Shown in pieces: positions 25,540 to 33,220 of a stretch of 36,001 nucleotides of DNA. The DNA is from Nitrospirota bacterium (lineage in GTDB: Bacteria; Nitrospirota; Thermodesulfovibrionia; UBA6902; DSMQ01), in the NCBI GenBank assembly GCA_016208965.1, contig JACQXB010000005.1, forward strand, positions 1 to 36,001. Direction: 5' to 3'. The notes under the pieces are model-generated. The model saw nothing but the letters and a program-made list of their open reading frames with translations. It did not search any database and was not told where the DNA came from. Positions within the stretch are counted from its first letter, which is position 1. Each line of letters begins with the position of its first letter. Both the position numbers and the translations under genes were made by a program.

Positions 25540-25700
25540 TTGCTATCCTCCTTTTGAAAATTATACCATAGTTAAGAATGAAATTCACAAGGAAGTACTC
25601 ACCACCTGCCTGTTGCCAATACAATATAAACGTTGTATCATTTCACGTGGATGGAATTGCACAGGGGTCAAGGTCAATCGTGCCTACCATTTATGACGTT

Positions 25701-26903
25701 TCATATAATTCTTTTAAACATCTTAATAATCTCATCCACTGCTTTTTCAATTGAAAAGTTTTCTGCCTTAATTCGTGCATTTCTCCCCATTTCCCCTGCA
25801 TTGTTTAGGGTAGTAGATATCCTGTTTGCAAAGGTCTTAGCATCCAGAGGGTCATTTACTATAAATCCCTGAATTCTATCTTCAATCAGTTCGGAAGCCC
25901 CGTTATATGCAGTAGTTACTACAGGAAGCCCTGATGCCATTGCCTCAAGTGTGGCATTACTGAAGGGGTCATAAATTGTTGGCAGAACAAAGATGTCTGC
26001 AATCCCATAAAGTCTCTCAATTTCTTTCTCGCTGCCCCAGAAAGTGACATGCTTATCTGTTCTAAGTTCTTTTGCTTTTTTTAAATAATATGATATGTTA
26101 CCCTTCCCAACAACTATTAGTCTTTTATCTTTCATGTCTAAAAGAGAGGTAGCCCTTAGTAGAGTTATCAAGCCTTTTCTTTTAAAGTCAGACCCCGCAA
26201 ATAAAATTACTCTATCTTCTTTTATACCTAATGAACTCTTAACATTGCGACTCTCTTCTCTACTTACAGGATGGAATCTATTAAGGTCAACTCCATTGTA
26301 AATTACATGTATTTTATCTTCCGGGATATTGTAGTGTTTTATAATATCGTTTTTTACCATTATTGAATTAGCTATTATTATTCTGGAATTTAAAAAACAC
26401 TGTTTTTCAAGATAAAGTAAAGTGAGATGGTGTGGATTAATGAAAAAACTTAAATTTTTGAAAAATGGTTCTATCAGCTTGCGTTTATTAAGCCACTCCC
26501 TGTGGCATCCGTCGCCTGCCCTGTAAACCCCATTAGAAAGTTTTGATAAAGCTTTCTTTCTAACGGAGTAAATATCCTGAAAAGGGATACGTTCGAAACT
26601 TAAGACACAGTCAAAGGATTCTTTTTTTAGTGCATTCCTGCTATTTACAGCAAAAAAAATATTCGAGAGAAAAGAAGGTTTATTCGGCGAATTAATTTTG
26701 TGAATAATAAAGTCATTATTCTGATAGATGTCTCTGCTGAAAACATGTATTTCATAACCTTCAGCCTTAAGCCCTTTAGCAACGAGCCTTAGGTAATTCT
26801 CCGCCCCGCCGTATGGCGTATAATTTTTCCGTATAAGGGCTATTTTGAAGCTCCCCCGCGTAACCTCGGGGGAATCTTCGAAATGTAAGGAATCACTTTT
26901 CAT
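25701..26903 (-). CDS. GT4-family glycosyltransferase (WaaG/RfaG-like)
   Basis: This 400-residue GT-B fold enzyme probably adds a hexose to lipopolysaccharide core or another surface glycan. The catalytic-domain start is FKIALIRKNYTPYGGAENYL, the acceptor-side motif VYRAGDGCHREWL is typical of RfaG relatives, and the nucleotide-sugar site is PTIYDPFSNATLEAMASGLP followed by VVTT, with the E-x7-E arrangement. Residues 1-18 (MKSDSLHFEDSPEVTRGS) precede the normal N-terminus and come partly from a palindromic repeat at 26847-26879. A second repeat (26527-26569) adds ALSKLSNG before VYRAGDG. It is divergent from the nucleotide-sugar genes. Confidence 0.88.
   Translation of the reverse strand: MKSDSLHFEDSPEVTRGSFKIALIRKNYTPYGGAENYLRLVAKGLKAEGYEIHVFSRDIYQNNDFIIHKINSPNKPSFLSNIFFAVNSRNALKKESFDCVLSFERIPFQDIYSVRKKALSKLSNGVYRAGDGCHREWLNKRKLIEPFFKNLSFFINPHHLTLLYLEKQCFLNSRIIIANSIMVKNDIIKHYNIPEDKIHVIYNGVDLNRFHPVSREESRNVKSSLGIKEDRVILFAGSDFKRKGLITLLRATSLLDMKDKRLIVVGKGNISYYLKKAKELRTDKHVTFWGSEKEIERLYGIADIFVLPTIYDPFSNATLEAMASGLPVVTTAYNGASELIEDRIQGFIVNDPLDAKTFANRISTTLNNAGEMGRNARIKAENFSIEKAVDEIIKMFKRII
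26527..26569. repeat. Palindromic CCCCGTTAGAA-type element in the glycosyltransferase gene, copy 2
   Basis: Arms ACCCCATTAGAAAG and CTTTCTAACGGAGT are inverted around TTTTGATAAAGCTTT-like sequence. It is in frame; the expected peptide junction would be close to RKKA-VYRAGDG without it. Confidence 0.65.
26847..26879. repeat. Palindromic element at the 5' end of the glycosyltransferase gene
   Basis: GAAG-CTCCCCCGCG-TAAC-CTCGGGGG-AATCTTC forms a C-run/G-run hairpin. It is translated as part of the N-terminal peptide EDSPEVTRGSF ahead of the normal enzyme start. Confidence 0.7.
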
Positions 26904-27028
26904 TATATTCGCTTGCTAAACGCTCGCTTTGCATTTTCAAAATATGCTCTAATAGTAGTTGTTTTTTACTCATTTTTTGCTGTATTATAACAAACTATCA
27001 GTGATTCTCCTATCATCTATAAATCTTT

Positions 27029-28345
27029 ATGAAAAATAATTTAATTAAAGATTTTTTAAAACACAAAAAATCAATAGCTGTTGTTGGCCTCGGCTATGTA
27101 GGTCTGCCTCTTGCCGTAGAATTAGCCGGGGTTTTCAGCATTATTGGTTTTGACCAAAAAAAACGCCGCATAAAAGAGCTTTCTTCAGGAATAGACAGCA
27201 ACAAGGAAATTTCAAAAGAAAAAATAAAATCCTCAGAAATAGATTTTACGAATGACCCCCATAAGTTAAAACAGGCGGCAATAATAATCATTGCTGTCCC
27301 TACGCCTATAGACAAACACAAAATACCCGACTTGTCTCCGCTTAAATCAGCGTCTGAGATTGCCGGCAAAAATCTTCAGAAAGGGGCTGTTATTGTATAT
27401 GAGTCAACAGTTTATCCGGGGGTAACAGAGGAGGTTTGCGCGCCTATTATTGAGGAATTTTCGGGTATGCGATGCGGTAAAGACTTTAAAATAGGCTATT
27501 CTCCCGAGAGAATCAATCCGGGCGATAAGATTCACACACTGTCAAATATTGTGAAAATTGTCTCAGCACAGGATAAAAAAACCACTGATATATTAGCTCA
27601 GATTTATGGTTCTGTGGTAAAGGCAGGCATACACAAAGCGCCTGATATAAAGACTGCAGAGGCGGCAAAGGTAATAGAAAATATACAGAGGGATTTAAAC
27701 ATTGCACTTGTAAATGAACTTGCTATTATCTTTAACAAAATGGGGCTTGACACTAAGGAGGTTCTTGATGCCGCATCAACAAAGTGGAACTTTCTCCGTT
27801 TTGACCCCGGTCTTGTTGGAGGACACTGCATCGGCGTTGACCCCTATTATTTGACATTCAAGGCACAGGCTATTGGTTATCGTCCGGAGGTTATCTTATC
27901 AGGCAGAAGGATTAATGATAATATGGGCAAATACATTGCAGGCAATACAATAAAACAGTTAATAAGTTCAGGGAAGTCTGTTAAAAAAAGCAAAATCCTT
28001 ATCTTAGGTATCACTTTTAAAGAAAATTTAAACGATGTGAGAAACACAAGAGTCATTGATATTTATAATGAATTGAAAGAATACGGAGTAGATGTTTTTG
28101 TTCATGACTATCATGCTGATAAAGAGGAAGTTTTTAGAGAATACGGTCTTTCCCTCCTTCAAAAACCTGAAAACAAAAAACCTTTTGATGGGGTAATCTT
28201 GGCTGTAAAACACAATGAATATTGCAAATATACCCTTGGATATTTGAGAAAATTATGCAAAGGGAATTCGGTACTGATAGATGTAAAGGCCATGTTTAAA
28301 AGAGAAGATGCATTAAAACAGGGTTTTCATTACTGGAGACTGTAA
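27029..28345 (+). CDS. Nucleotide-sugar 6-dehydrogenase (TviB/WbpO-like)
   Basis: This 438-residue NAD-dependent UDP-sugar dehydrogenase oxidises C6 of a UDP-N-acetylhexosamine or UDP-hexose to the uronic acid for surface polysaccharide. The Rossmann motif is VVGLGYVGLPLA (19-30), followed by IAVPTPIDKHKIPDLSPLKS, the ESTVYPGVTEEV segment, GYSPERINPGD, the catalytic Cys267 in GGHCIGVDPYYLTFKAQ, and the C-terminal ILGITFKENLNDVRNTRV. The GYSPERINPGD and HCIGVDPYYL sequences place it with the VipA/TviB group rather than UDP-glucose dehydrogenase. It is upstream of an epimerase, which probably acts on its product. Confidence 0.92.
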   Translation: MKNNLIKDFLKHKKSIAVVGLGYVGLPLAVELAGVFSIIGFDQKKRRIKELSSGIDSNKEISKEKIKSSEIDFTNDPHKLKQAAIIIIAVPTPIDKHKIPDLSPLKSASEIAGKNLQKGAVIVYESTVYPGVTEEVCAPIIEEFSGMRCGKDFKIGYSPERINPGDKIHTLSNIVKIVSAQDKKTTDILAQIYGSVVKAGIHKAPDIKTAEAAKVIENIQRDLNIALVNELAIIFNKMGLDTKEVLDAASTKWNFLRFDPGLVGGHCIGVDPYYLTFKAQAIGYRPEVILSGRRINDNMGKYIAGNTIKQLISSGKSVKKSKILILGITFKENLNDVRNTRVIDIYNELKEYGVDVFVHDYHADKEEVFREYGLSLLQKPENKKPFDGVILAVKHNEYCKYTLGYLRKLCKGNSVLIDVKAMFKREDALKQGFHYWRL

Positions 28346-28349
28346 GGCA

Positions 28350-28438
28350 AAATAAGAAGTTACTGAAATTAAGAAGATAAGAAGTTGTGAAAATTGAGGT
28401 TCTTAACTTCTCAACTTCTCACCTTCAAAACTTCTTTT
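28350..28438. repeat. Two-armed short-period array between the dehydrogenase and epimerase genes
   Basis: Left arm with TAAGAAGT, TAAGAAGA, TAAGAAGT (about 8-bp period); right arm with AACTTC-containing units (TTAACTTC, TCAACTTC, TCACCTTC, AAAACTTC), complementary to the left. It is the same two-arm plan as the heptad arrays but with a longer period. Confidence 0.75.
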
Positions 28439-28491
28439 AGCTCTCTGGGCGCCTATATAGCTAAAAAAACAATAAAGGAAAAGGACGTGCA

Positions 28492-29469
28492 ATGAACAAT
28501 ATCCTTGTTACAGGCTGTGCAGGATTTATAGGATGGAGGGTATCTCAAATACTTCTCAGTATGAATAAGGGTGTCGTTGGTATTGACAATATAAATAATT
28601 ACTATGACCCTGAGTTTAAGAGATGGAGGTTGAGCACTTTAAAGAACGACACTCGCTTTAGTTTTCATAAGCTTGATATTGGGAATTACAAGAGGTTAAA
28701 AGATATCTTTGTAAGCAACAAAATAGATGCTGTTATTAATCTCGCAGCAAGGGCCGGTGTAAGGGCATCTGTGGAGGACCCATGGGTATATCTTGATACT
28801 AATACAAAAGGCACCTTAAATCTCCTTGAATGCTGCAAGGATTTTAAGGTCAATAAGTTTGTTTTAGCTTCCACATCAAGCATTTATGCATCGGTAAAAA
28901 TGCCGTTTAAAGAAGACGCAAAAACTGATACGCCTCTTGCCCCATACCCTGCGACAAAAAAGGGGGCTGAGGTCTTATGTTATTCCTACCGTTATCTATA
29001 CAATCTTGATATAAGCATAGTGAGATACTTTACTGTATATGGGCCGGCTGGGAGGCCTGATATGAGCATATTTAAGTTCATTAAAAATATATATGCAGGG
29101 AAACCTATACCCGTTTTTGGTGACGGAAATCAAACCAGGGATTTCACATATATAGATGATATTGCCGATGGAACCCTAAGGGCTTTAAAGCCCTTAGGGT
29201 ATGAGATAATAAATCTCGGTAGTGACCATCCTGTAAAACTCAATTATGTAATTAAACTTATTGAAAAGAGCCTCGGTAAAAAGGCAAAGATTAAACACCT
29301 TCCGATGCATCCTGCTGATATTACTGCCACATGGGCATACATAGAAAAAGCAAGGAGACTCCTTGGGTGGCAACCGAAGACTGATATTAAAGAAGGTATA
29401 GAGAAGACGGTAAAATGGTTTTTAGAGAATAAGGAGTTTTTGTCAGACTCGTCTGATTCGCTGGGGTGA
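28492..29469 (+). CDS. UDP-glucuronate 4-epimerase-like short-chain dehydrogenase
   Basis: This 325-residue extended SDR has the NAD-binding GCAGFIG at 8-14, DNINNYYDPEFKRWRL typical of UDP-glucuronate/galacturonate epimerases, NLAARAGVRASVEDPWVYLD, the catalytic Y152-x3-K156 (APYPATKKGAE), and the substrate region YFTVYGPAGRPDMSIFKFIK and FGDGNQTRDFTYIDDIADGT. With the preceding dehydrogenase it would supply an epimerised uronic acid (for example a galacturonate type) for the surface glycan. An AAGGAAAAGG ribosome binding site precedes the ATG. A perfect 28-bp palindrome lies inside the gene (29173-29200). Confidence 0.9.
   Translation: MNNILVTGCAGFIGWRVSQILLSMNKGVVGIDNINNYYDPEFKRWRLSTLKNDTRFSFHKLDIGNYKRLKDIFVSNKIDAVINLAARAGVRASVEDPWVYLDTNTKGTLNLLECCKDFKVNKFVLASTSSIYASVKMPFKEDAKTDTPLAPYPATKKGAEVLCYSYRYLYNLDISIVRYFTVYGPAGRPDMSIFKFIKNIYAGKPIPVFGDGNQTRDFTYIDDIADGTLRALKPLGYEIINLGSDHPVKLNYVIKLIEKSLGKKAKIKHLPMHPADITATWAYIEKARRLLGWQPKTDIKEGIEKTVKWFLENKEFLSDSSDSLG
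29173..29200. repeat. Perfect 28-bp palindrome in the epimerase coding sequence
   Basis: ACCCTAAGGGCTTT followed by its exact reverse complement AAAGCCCTTAGGGT, with no spacer. It encodes LRALKPLGY in frame. The length of a perfect palindrome is far beyond chance for one site, and it resembles the cores of the C-run/G-run elements. Confidence 0.9.
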
Positions 29470-29484
29470 AAAAGACACGACATT

Positions 29485-30102
29485 ATGATTATTTCTGTAA
29501 CAGGGGCACACAGTGACGTAGGCAAGACCACACTCTGTTCAATCCTCCTGAAAGAACTTAAAGGTTTTGGAGCAATCAAGTTTACAAAAACCTCTTTTTA
29601 CACATCAATCATTGATGATGAAAGAATATTAAAGCAGAGAGGTAAGGATACTGCTATTTTATTAGAAGCAGGTGCTCAGAGGGTTATATGGGTAAAGTCT
29701 CCAGAAGATTCTCTGGTGGATGCCCTTCAGATAGCAATAGGTAAACTATCTGACCTTAAGGGCATCATTGTAGAGGGCAACAGCCCTGTGGATTTTTTGA
29801 ATCCTTATTTAGTAATATTTATTATAGATACAAAAGGAGAGATTAAACCATCTGCCATTAAGGTTATTAAGAAGGCAGATGTTATTGTTATAAATTCTAA
29901 GAATAAAAAAGAGGTCGCATTTCCTCAGGTAAACCCCGCTGGAATTATTCTAAAATCTAACCTCGCTGCAAAGCAGCGGGGCATTATTTCTAACGGGGTA
30001 AAAGAAAGTACGGAGGTTTTCCGGATTGATCTTAAAAACAAAGAAGGTGAGATTAATGAGTTCCTCTCATTTGTCAAAAAAAGAATTAACAAAGCTCGTT
30101 AA
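29485..30102 (+). CDS. MobB-like P-loop NTPase
   Basis: This 205-residue protein opens with SVTGAHSDVGKTTLCSILLK (Walker A at 7-16), a sequence of the MobB/dethiobiotin-synthase-like superfamily. GIIVEGNSPVDFLNPYLVIF is a Walker B-like region, and VINSKNK a possible base-specificity NKxD relative. MobB homologues assist molybdopterin guanine dinucleotide formation, so a molybdenum cofactor role is possible but not shown here. The NLAAKQRGIISNGVK stretch is encoded by a palindromic repeat (29956-29998). A small gene with a strong ribosome binding site starts within its last 50 bases. Confidence 0.72.
   Translation: MIISVTGAHSDVGKTTLCSILLKELKGFGAIKFTKTSFYTSIIDDERILKQRGKDTAILLEAGAQRVIWVKSPEDSLVDALQIAIGKLSDLKGIIVEGNSPVDFLNPYLVIFIIDTKGEIKPSAIKVIKKADVIVINSKNKKEVAFPQVNPAGIILKSNLAAKQRGIISNGVKESTEVFRIDLKNKEGEINEFLSFVKKRINKAR
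29956..29998. repeat. Palindromic CCCCGTTAGAA-type element in the MobB-like gene, copy 3
   Basis: TCTAACC...TTTCTAACGGGG arms with an inner perfect hairpin CGCTGC-AAA-GCAGCG (29964-29978). In frame, encoding SNLAAKQRGIISNG. Confidence 0.65.
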
Positions 30103-30244
30103 AGAGAAGGCTAAAGACGGAAAGATCACATGCGCGGCATTAAGAAAGATTACCGAGGAGGCAGGTATTGCTTATAAGCATGCCGGGAAGCTTGCTAACG
30201 AGTTAAAGATAAAAATCAGAAACTGCGACCTCGGTTGCTTTTAA
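30056..30244 (+). CDS. Small helical protein with a C-terminal CxxxC motif, coupled to the MobB-like gene
   Basis: I start this 62-residue protein at the ATG at 30056 (AGAAGGTGA ribosome binding site), not at the upstream in-frame ATG. It reads as a small helix-turn-helix-like unit: SKKELTKLVKEKAKDGKITC, AALRKITEEAGIAYKHAGKL, ANELKIKIRNCDLGCF. The terminal CDLGCF motif could bind a metal. I recall similar small proteins ending in a CQLGCF-like motif but cannot name the family. The 47-base overlap with the NTPase gene suggests they act together. Confidence 0.6.
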   Translation: MSSSHLSKKELTKLVKEKAKDGKITCAALRKITEEAGIAYKHAGKLANELKIKIRNCDLGCF

Positions 30245-30254
30245 GGAGATTGTC

Positions 30255-31082
30255 TTGCACATTGAGCTAAATGTCTGGTTATTTGAATTTGCCCTTACAT
30301 TTTATTTTATATCCGCTATTGCTGGTACTATAGGGCTTTTTAAGGGTACAATCGTCACATCAAGGGCTATTATTATACTTACGGTCATTGGCTTTCTCTT
30401 TCACTCAGCAAACATTGTGGTCAGATATATTAAGGGAGGGCACATCCCTATTACCAATCTCCATGAGGCATCTTCTTTTTTTTCATGGTGCATAGTATTA
30501 TTGTTCTTCTTGTTTGAATATAGATATAAAATAGGTCTCCTGGGGTCTTTTATAATGCCGATTGTTTTTATCCTTATGCTTTCATCTTCAATATTTCCAA
30601 GAGAGATAAGAGAGATAAACCCTATTCTTCAGAGTTACTGGCTCGGAATCCACGCAATCCTTGCTTTTTTGGGCAATGCTTCATTTGCCATGGCATTTGG
30701 CATAGGGATTATGTATCTACTGCAGGAGTGGTATTTAAAGTCAAAACAACTCAAGGGTCTTTTTAAAAGGCTGCCAAATTTAGAAATCCTTGATGAAGTT
30801 AATTATCGTCTTATAACACTCGGGTTTCCACTTCTAACCCTTGCTATAATAACAGGCGTTATCTGGGCAAATACTGTATTTGGCAAATATTGGAGATGGG
30901 AACCGAAAGAGGTATGGTCCCTTATCACATGGCTTATATATGCACTTGTTCTTCATCTTAGGCTTACCATTGGGTGGCGTGGAAGAAAGGCAGCCATACT
31001 CTCAATAGTTGGATTTATTCTGGTCATCTTCACTTTTTTTGGTGTGAGTATTCTCCGTAAGGGATTTCATATATTTGTATGA
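30255..31082 (+). CDS. ccsA: Cytochrome c maturation haem-handling protein CcsA/ResC
   Basis: This 275-residue inner-membrane protein has about eight hydrophobic segments and the tryptophan-rich haem-binding motif GKYWRWEPKEVWSLITW (about 217-233) of the CcsA/CcmC family; conserved His residues in SANIVVRY-region and GIHAILAF and LVLHLRLTIGW are candidate haem ligands. It delivers haem to the outside for attachment to c-type cytochromes with CcsB (not in the window). It starts with TTG at 30255 after a good AAGGAGAT. It overlaps hemA by four bases, a common ccsA-hemA (HemX-like) arrangement linking haem supply and use. Confidence 0.93.
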   Translation: MHIELNVWLFEFALTFYFISAIAGTIGLFKGTIVTSRAIIILTVIGFLFHSANIVVRYIKGGHIPITNLHEASSFFSWCIVLLFFLFEYRYKIGLLGSFIMPIVFILMLSSSIFPREIREINPILQSYWLGIHAILAFLGNASFAMAFGIGIMYLLQEWYLKSKQLKGLFKRLPNLEILDEVNYRLITLGFPLLTLAIITGVIWANTVFGKYWRWEPKEVWSLITWLIYALVLHLRLTIGWRGRKAAILSIVGFILVIFTFFGVSILRKGFHIFV

Positions 31083-32353
31083 ATATATTAGCAGTTGGTC
31101 TTAACCACAAAACAGCAGATATAGGGATAAGGGAAAGAGTAGCCTTTGACGGCTCTAAACTTGATAAGGCTATAAGCCTTCTTAAAGGTATCCCTGAGAT
31201 AAAGGAACATATAGTGCTTTCAACCTGTAACAGGGTGGAGATTTACGCTAATGTGAATAATGGTTCTTCAGGAACAGAGCTGATTAAAAATTTTTTAGTA
31301 AATTTTCATGGTGTGTCTCAGGAGACGCTCAATAATGCCCTTTATATACATTCCGGGGAAAATGCAATAAGGCATATATTCAGAGTTGCAAGCAGTCTGG
31401 ATTCAATGATAGTTGGGGAGCCCCAAATACTGGGGCAGTTGAAAGATGCCTTTGAATTTGCCGTCAAAAGAAAAACCACAGGGGTAATACTCAACAGGTT
31501 GATGAAAAAAGCCATCTCAGTTGCAAAGAGGATTAGGACAGAGACAAAGATTGCTCAGAGTGCAGTAAGTATAAGCTTTGCGGCTGTTGAACTGGCAAAA
31601 AAGATATTTGAAGACCTGTCCAAAGAAACATTTATGCTTATTGGCGCAGGTGAGATGGCTGAACTCGCAGCAAAACACCTGATTCAGAATGGTGTGAAGA
31701 ATGTCATTGTAACAAACAGGACATACGAGAGCGCTGAGAAACTCGCGCGAGAATTTAATGGAAAGGCAATAGAGTTTAATACCTTCCTTCATGAACTTGT
31801 TCATGCGGATATCGTAATTTGCTCAACAGGTGCATCGCACTATATCCTTCTTAAAGAACAGGTTCAGAAAACAATGAAGCATAGGAAAAACAAGCCAATA
31901 TTTATAATTGATATATCCGTTCCTCGTAACATAGACCCTGAGATTAATGATATAGACAATATCTATCTCTATGATATAGATGACCTACAGGAAGTGATTG
32001 GAACAAATATCCAGGAACGTAACAAAGAGGCCCAAAAGGCTGAGAGGATAGTAGATGTGGAGGTGGATGCCTTTTTAAAATGGCAGGAATCTTTATCTGC
32101 TGTGCCAACTGTTGTTGCACTTAGAGAAAAGGCAGAGGCGATAAAGATAGAGGAGCTTGAGAAAGCCTTTAGAAAACTTGGCGTCCTACAAGAGAAAGAA
32201 ATCCATATTATAGAGGCAATGACTAATTCTATTGTGAACAAGTTGCTCCACCCGCCTACAATTACTCTAAAGGAAGGCTCAGAAGATAGAGAGGAATTAA
32301 TAGCAGTGATAAGAAAATTATACGGGCTTAACGGGGACACTGAAAATAAATAG
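31079..32353 (+). CDS. hemA: Glutamyl-tRNA reductase
   Basis: This 424-residue NADPH-dependent enzyme reduces glutamyl-tRNA to glutamate-1-semialdehyde, the first step of C5-pathway tetrapyrrole synthesis. It shows LAVGLNHKTADIGIRERVAF at the N-terminus, the catalytic Cys in VLSTCNRVEIYA (about residue 50), SLDSMIVGEPQILGQLKDAF, the NADPH-binding LIGAGEMAELAAKHL, ISVPRNIDPEI and the C-terminal dimerisation helices with HPPTITLKEGS. It is coupled to ccsA. The rest of the haem genes are not downstream in this window. Confidence 0.97.
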   Translation: MNILAVGLNHKTADIGIRERVAFDGSKLDKAISLLKGIPEIKEHIVLSTCNRVEIYANVNNGSSGTELIKNFLVNFHGVSQETLNNALYIHSGENAIRHIFRVASSLDSMIVGEPQILGQLKDAFEFAVKRKTTGVILNRLMKKAISVAKRIRTETKIAQSAVSISFAAVELAKKIFEDLSKETFMLIGAGEMAELAAKHLIQNGVKNVIVTNRTYESAEKLAREFNGKAIEFNTFLHELVHADIVICSTGASHYILLKEQVQKTMKHRKNKPIFIIDISVPRNIDPEINDIDNIYLYDIDDLQEVIGTNIQERNKEAQKAERIVDVEVDAFLKWQESLSAVPTVVALREKAEAIKIEELEKAFRKLGVLQEKEIHIIEAMTNSIVNKLLHPPTITLKEGSEDREELIAVIRKLYGLNGDTENK

Positions 32354-32427
32354 CGGGTTTATATAATAACATCGCTAACTAATTTTTAACATCGTCTAAA
32401 CTTCTTCCAAAAACTTTAAAAATACAA

Positions 32428-32455
32428 AAATACAGGGACAAGTGTCCCTGTATTT
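32428..32455 (-). terminator. Hairpin terminator, best in the minus direction
   Basis: A 13-bp inverted repeat AAATACAGGGACA / TGTCCCTGTATTT with two central bases. On the minus strand the stem is followed by TTTTTGTATTTTT, so it could end transcripts entering from the cassette array; on the plus strand no T-run follows. It also resembles the IS630-type end at 35864 (AGGGACA-containing), so a relic of such an element is an alternative. Confidence 0.5.
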
Positions 32456-32477
32456 ACCTTGTTTGGTGATGACCCCA

Positions 32478-32612
32478 ATGGTTTGGTGTGGAAAAAGGGG
32501 CGGCTTTAATGCTTTAAGACAAAGGCTCTGGAGAACGCTTGAGCGCAGAGGATTCTCATCAGATGTGATTCATAAGGTAATTAAAACCATAGAAAAAAAT
32601 CTGTGTTGTTAG
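32478..32612 (+). pseudogene. RecX-like C-terminal remnant
   Basis: A 44-residue frame reads MVWCGKRGGFNALRQRLWRT, LERRGFSSDVIHKVIKTIEK, NLCC. The 'RxRLxRxLxRRGFSxdvIxkVi' pattern is that of the helical repeats of RecX, the RecA regulator. The rest of the gene is missing upstream. Its stop codon coincides with the left boundary of the cassette array, so it may mark where foreign DNA joined the chromosome. Confidence 0.45.
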
Positions 32613-32624
32613 AATCAGATATTT

Positions 32625-32858
32625 TCAAGTTGCCTTTTCAAAACGCTCTGCTACCCAGACTTTGATGATGGACTGTCGAGGCACACCTAAACGTTTTGCT
32701 TCTTTATCCAATAAGTGAATCATCCATAAAGGGAAATCCACATTTACCCTTTTCTGTTCCTGCTCAGGTCTTTTAGCTTTTGACATATCGAGGTATTTGG
32801 AGATATCCTCACCTTTATCAAATTTCTTTTCAATTTCTTTAGCTTTAATAGCTTTCAT
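32625..32858 (-). CDS. brnA: BrnA-type CopG-like antitoxin
   Basis: I choose the ATG at 32858 (MKAIKAKEIEKKFDKGEDIS), which has a strong GAGGAGG site, over the longer upstream frame. The product of 77 residues has the N-terminal helix with 'FDxGeDis', then KRVNVDFPLWMIHLLDKEAK, RLGVPRQSIIKVWVAERFEK, a ribbon-helix-helix DNA-binding fold. BrnA binds and neutralises BrnT and represses the operon. The gene overlaps brnT by 14 bases. It is the last gene of the cassette array in the direction of reading. Confidence 0.9.
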   Translation of the reverse strand: MKAIKAKEIEKKFDKGEDISKYLDMSKAKRPEQEQKRVNVDFPLWMIHLLDKEAKRLGVPRQSIIKVWVAERFEKAT

Positions 32859-33108
32859 ATATATCAACCTCCTCTTTTCTCGAGCGACGTACCGAAATAA
32901 TCCTTGTCTTATCACTCCTGTAAGTTATAATCCCTGACCAATGCTTCTCTGAAATCCTTCCTATTACCAAGAGTCTTGGTTCATCACTAGTTTTTAAAGG
33001 AATCTCGATCAAATTAGGGTCGTCCCAAAGTGCCTGTGCTTCGTAGAAGTCAATTCCATGTTTTATCTTATTGCTATCACTTTTCCGGGAGTCGAACTCA
33101 AAATCCAT
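32845..33108 (-). CDS. brnT: BrnT-type ribonuclease toxin
   Basis: This 87-residue RelE-superfamily toxin has the BrnT signature: FEFDSRKSDSNKIKHGIDFY, EAQALWDDPNLIEIPLK, then RLLVIGRISEKHWSGIITYR, SDKTRIISVRRSRKEEVDIY. RIISVRRS with the E-rich end is the usual catalytic C-terminal region. There is no ribosome binding site: the -10 box ends ten bases before the ATG, so the toxin should be read from a leaderless message while brnA has a strong site. It follows an attC-like site (33157-33216). Confidence 0.92.
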   Translation of the reverse strand: MDFEFDSRKSDSNKIKHGIDFYEAQALWDDPNLIEIPLKTSDEPRLLVIGRISEKHWSGIITYRSDKTRIISVRRSRKEEVDIYESY

Positions 33109-33117
33109 GATATAATT

Positions 33118-33145
33118 ATTATACCTTAATTATACCTATTGTCAA
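33118..33145 (-). promoter_or_regulatory. Consensus sigma70 promoter of brnT-brnA
   Basis: On the minus strand TTGACA (33145-33140), 16 bases, TATAAT (33123-33118), both perfect hexamers. GGTATAAT occurs twice, 11 bases apart, overlapping the -10 region, a plausible BrnA operator. The expected start is about 33111, three bases before the ATG. Confidence 0.75.
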
Positions 33146-33156
33146 TTATTTTTATG

Positions 33157-33216
33157 ATTCTAACGATCTAAATCAGCAGTGGCTATTCGCCATCCGCTGG
33201 ATTTTTTTGTTAACCC
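33157..33216 (-). other. attC-like recombination site A (end of the ParE/ParD cassette)
   Basis: On the minus strand: R''-like GGTTAAC, then AATCCAGCGGATGGC and GCCACTGCTGATTT as complementary L''/L' arms around GAATA, then the core-like GTTAGAAT. 60 bp. It shares AATCCAGCGGATG and GCTGATTT with site B. Confidence 0.72.
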
Positions 33217-33220
33217 TTTT

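Noticed and set aside
25540-25700. Short frame RGWNCTGVKVNRAYHL considered as a transposase relic
   Set aside because: Too short and without a convincing family motif.
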